DNA of 64,000 nt from Candidatus Peribacteria bacterium (GTDB lineage Bacteria > Patescibacteriota > Gracilibacteria > Peribacterales > Peribacteraceae). Below the pieces are notes generated by a model. It saw only the letters and a program-made list of their open reading frames with translations, was not told the origin of the DNA and did no database searches. Positions 63,098 through 64,000 of the stretch are shown in pieces; within the stretch, counting starts at the first letter, position 1; every line of letters begins with the position of its first letter. Position numbers and translations under genes: made by a program. The stretch is from assembly GCA_023038255.1 (NCBI GenBank), contig CP082927.1, positions 758,146 through 822,145 on the forward strand, written 5' to 3'.

Positions 63098-63709
63098 ATG
63101 ACAAATCTGTCCCCTGCCACCGATACCGCTATTGCGAAGAAATACGCAATGGATTCGCTCGAGCTGAAAGCGCAGAACAAAGTGGCGCTGCAGGAAGAAC
63201 TGGGCTGGACCCCCGAGCCGAAGCGCGCGATGGTGTGTCTCCCGACTGGAATGAGTGAAAAGCTGGGCGGCAATTTATTGAAGGAATTGATCCCGGGACT
63301 GCTCGCTCTGCCGATTGAAATTGTGATTCTCGGAAAAGGCTCTGCAGAATTCGGCGCGTTCCTCACAGACATTGCAAAGGAACACAGTCACCGCATTGCG
63401 ATTGTCCCGAACGACGAAAAGCACATCCGCAAAATGTTTGCCGCTGCGGACATGGCTCTCTTCCTGAGCGACGCAACAGGAATGCCGGAGCTCGAGGCAG
63501 CCCTCTGCTACGGCACAATCCCCCTCTGCCCGATAACCAAGAGCATCAAGGCTTACGACCCGAACCAGGAAAGTGGTGAGGGATTTTTGTATGAAAAGCA
63601 GACGGTATGGCATGCCTATGGTGCGATTGTCCGTGCGCTCGAAACCTTCCGCTTCCCATACGACTGGAAGACGATTCAGAAGTCATGCATGGAACGGACT
63701 TCGAAGTGA
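63098..63709 (+). CDS. Glycogen-synthase-like C-terminal GT-B domain protein
   Basis: 203 residues from ATG 63098. It corresponds to the nucleotide-sugar-binding half of GT5 synthases: NKVALQEELGWTPEPKRA, LPTGMSEKLGGNLL (place of RLxxQKG), IEIVILGKGSAEFGAFL, KMFAAADMALFLSDATGMPE and LEAALCYGTIPLCPITKSI. The N-terminal acceptor half is missing, and the key RxxxQK residues are altered, so it may not synthesise glycogen. Its leader is shared with the 55241 gene. Confidence 0.7.
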   Translation: MTNLSPATDTAIAKKYAMDSLELKAQNKVALQEELGWTPEPKRAMVCLPTGMSEKLGGNLLKELIPGLLALPIEIVILGKGSAEFGAFLTDIAKEHSHRIAIVPNDEKHIRKMFAAADMALFLSDATGMPELEAALCYGTIPLCPITKSIKAYDPNQESGEGFLYEKQTVWHAYGAIVRALETFRFPYDWKTIQKSCMERTSK

Positions 63710-63742
63710 CGGGTTATGGGTTATTGGTTATGGGTTATGGGG
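63710..63742 (+). repeat. 33-nt TTATGGG-type element after the GT5-like gene
   Basis: It starts with the base directly after the TGA stop (63707-63709). One mismatch to the copy at 51829-51861. Confidence 0.9.
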
Positions 63743-63763
63743 ATTTGTTGATATAGTTTTTTC

Positions 63764-64000
63764 ATGCGGTTTAGTGCATCTGTGATCACCGGTTCTGGTA
63801 GAGGAAAAGGGATGGGGACGCCGACTCTCAACCTTGATTTAGCTGATGTTCCGGGCGATCTGAAAGAAGGGATTTATGCATGCAAAGTGATCATTAATAA
63901 TGCGATCTACGATGCTGCCATGCATTACGGGCCGCGCCCTGTTCATAAAGATACGGCTTCCTGCGAAGTACATCTGCTTGATGAAACGATGAGCGATGCC
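63764..64000 (+). CDS. Riboflavin kinase, stand-alone, cut by the window end
   Basis: 79 codons visible. The front SASVITGSGRGKGMGTPTLN matches the flavokinase ATP/riboflavin-binding block (GxGxGRxxGxPTxN), then GIYACKVIINN, GPRPVHKD and EVHLLDE. It converts riboflavin to FMN. In most bacteria this domain is fused behind an FAD synthetase domain (RibF); here it begins at its own ATG with TATAGT (63752-63757) exactly 6 nt before. FMN/FAD supply would serve the flavoenzymes at the other end of the window. Confidence 0.85.
   Translation, partial: MRFSASVITGSGRGKGMGTPTLNLDLADVPGDLKEGIYACKVIINNAIYDAAMHYGPRPVHKDTASCEVHLLDETMSDA

Overview
The window looks like a contiguous piece of a Candidate Phyla Radiation (Patescibacteria) genome, most likely near Peribacteria/Peregrinibacteria; this placement is inferred. 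It rests on the mix of standard division and translation genes with very large unrecognised proteins, a VirB6/TrbL-like membrane protein, tandem CARDB/DUF11-type surface domains, and spacers built of short degenerate repeat words. TGA is a normal stop codon here, so it is not a code-25 Gracilibacteria-type genome. Coding density is high, with genes on both strands in short operons.

Layout. 1-2.7 kb: two tandem FAD oxidoreductase paralogues (the first cut by the window edge), a MerR-TipAS regulator and tRNA-Gln. 2.9-7.5 kb: a 1519-residue secreted surface protein ending in LPQTG. 7.5-12 kb: pth, lepB, secE, nusG and small unknown genes. 12-18.7 kb: an unknown protein that may have been transferred in, murJ, an S-layer-homology protein, murC, a FtsB/DivIC-like protein, tRNA-fMet and rpmA. 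18.9-20.7 kb: lepA. 20.8-27.9 kb: a four-gene operon of unknown, partly giant proteins. 27.9-30.1 kb: a CsaB-like pyruvyl transferase, rplS and a winged-helix regulator. 30.4-33.4 kb: the VirB6-like protein and an unknown partner. 33.4-38.9 kb: infB, a DHH phosphoesterase and an unknown 520-residue protein. 39-42.4 kb: tRNA-Pro, pepD and eno. 42.5-46.3 kb: membrane proteins, corA and lgt. 46.4-52.5 kb: thrS, a SemiSWEET, dnaA, rseP and comF. 52.7-55.1 kb: tRNA-Val, a VOC protein, a GT2 and an alpha/beta hydrolase. 55.2-58.8 kb: a membrane protein, an 856-residue unknown and dut. 59.1-64 kb: ftsZ, ftsA, a 5'-3' exonuclease, a glycogen-synthase-like C-domain and a riboflavin kinase cut by the window edge.

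Together the genes describe a cell with peptidoglycan (murC, murJ), FtsZ/FtsA division, Sec export with signal peptidase I and Lgt, and an elaborate surface: an SLH protein plus the CsaB-type enzyme that usually makes the wall-polymer ligand for SLH domains, and a LPQTG-tailed repeat protein. No sortase gene is in the window.

Four signals seem most worth following. (1) Many first genes have a TANNNT hexamer exactly 6 nt before the start codon, which predicts leaderless mRNAs; the same rule points to an ATA start for the exonuclease. (2) Repeat families sit directly after stop codons, including a 33-nt element found in two places with one mismatch and a 29-nt element found twice exactly. (3) tRNA-Pro and tRNA-Val are each preceded by a truncated copy of their own 5' end next to a related GC-rich insert. 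(4) The operon of giant unknown proteins at 20.8-27.9 kb. Function of the unknown genes cannot be derived from sequence reading alone.
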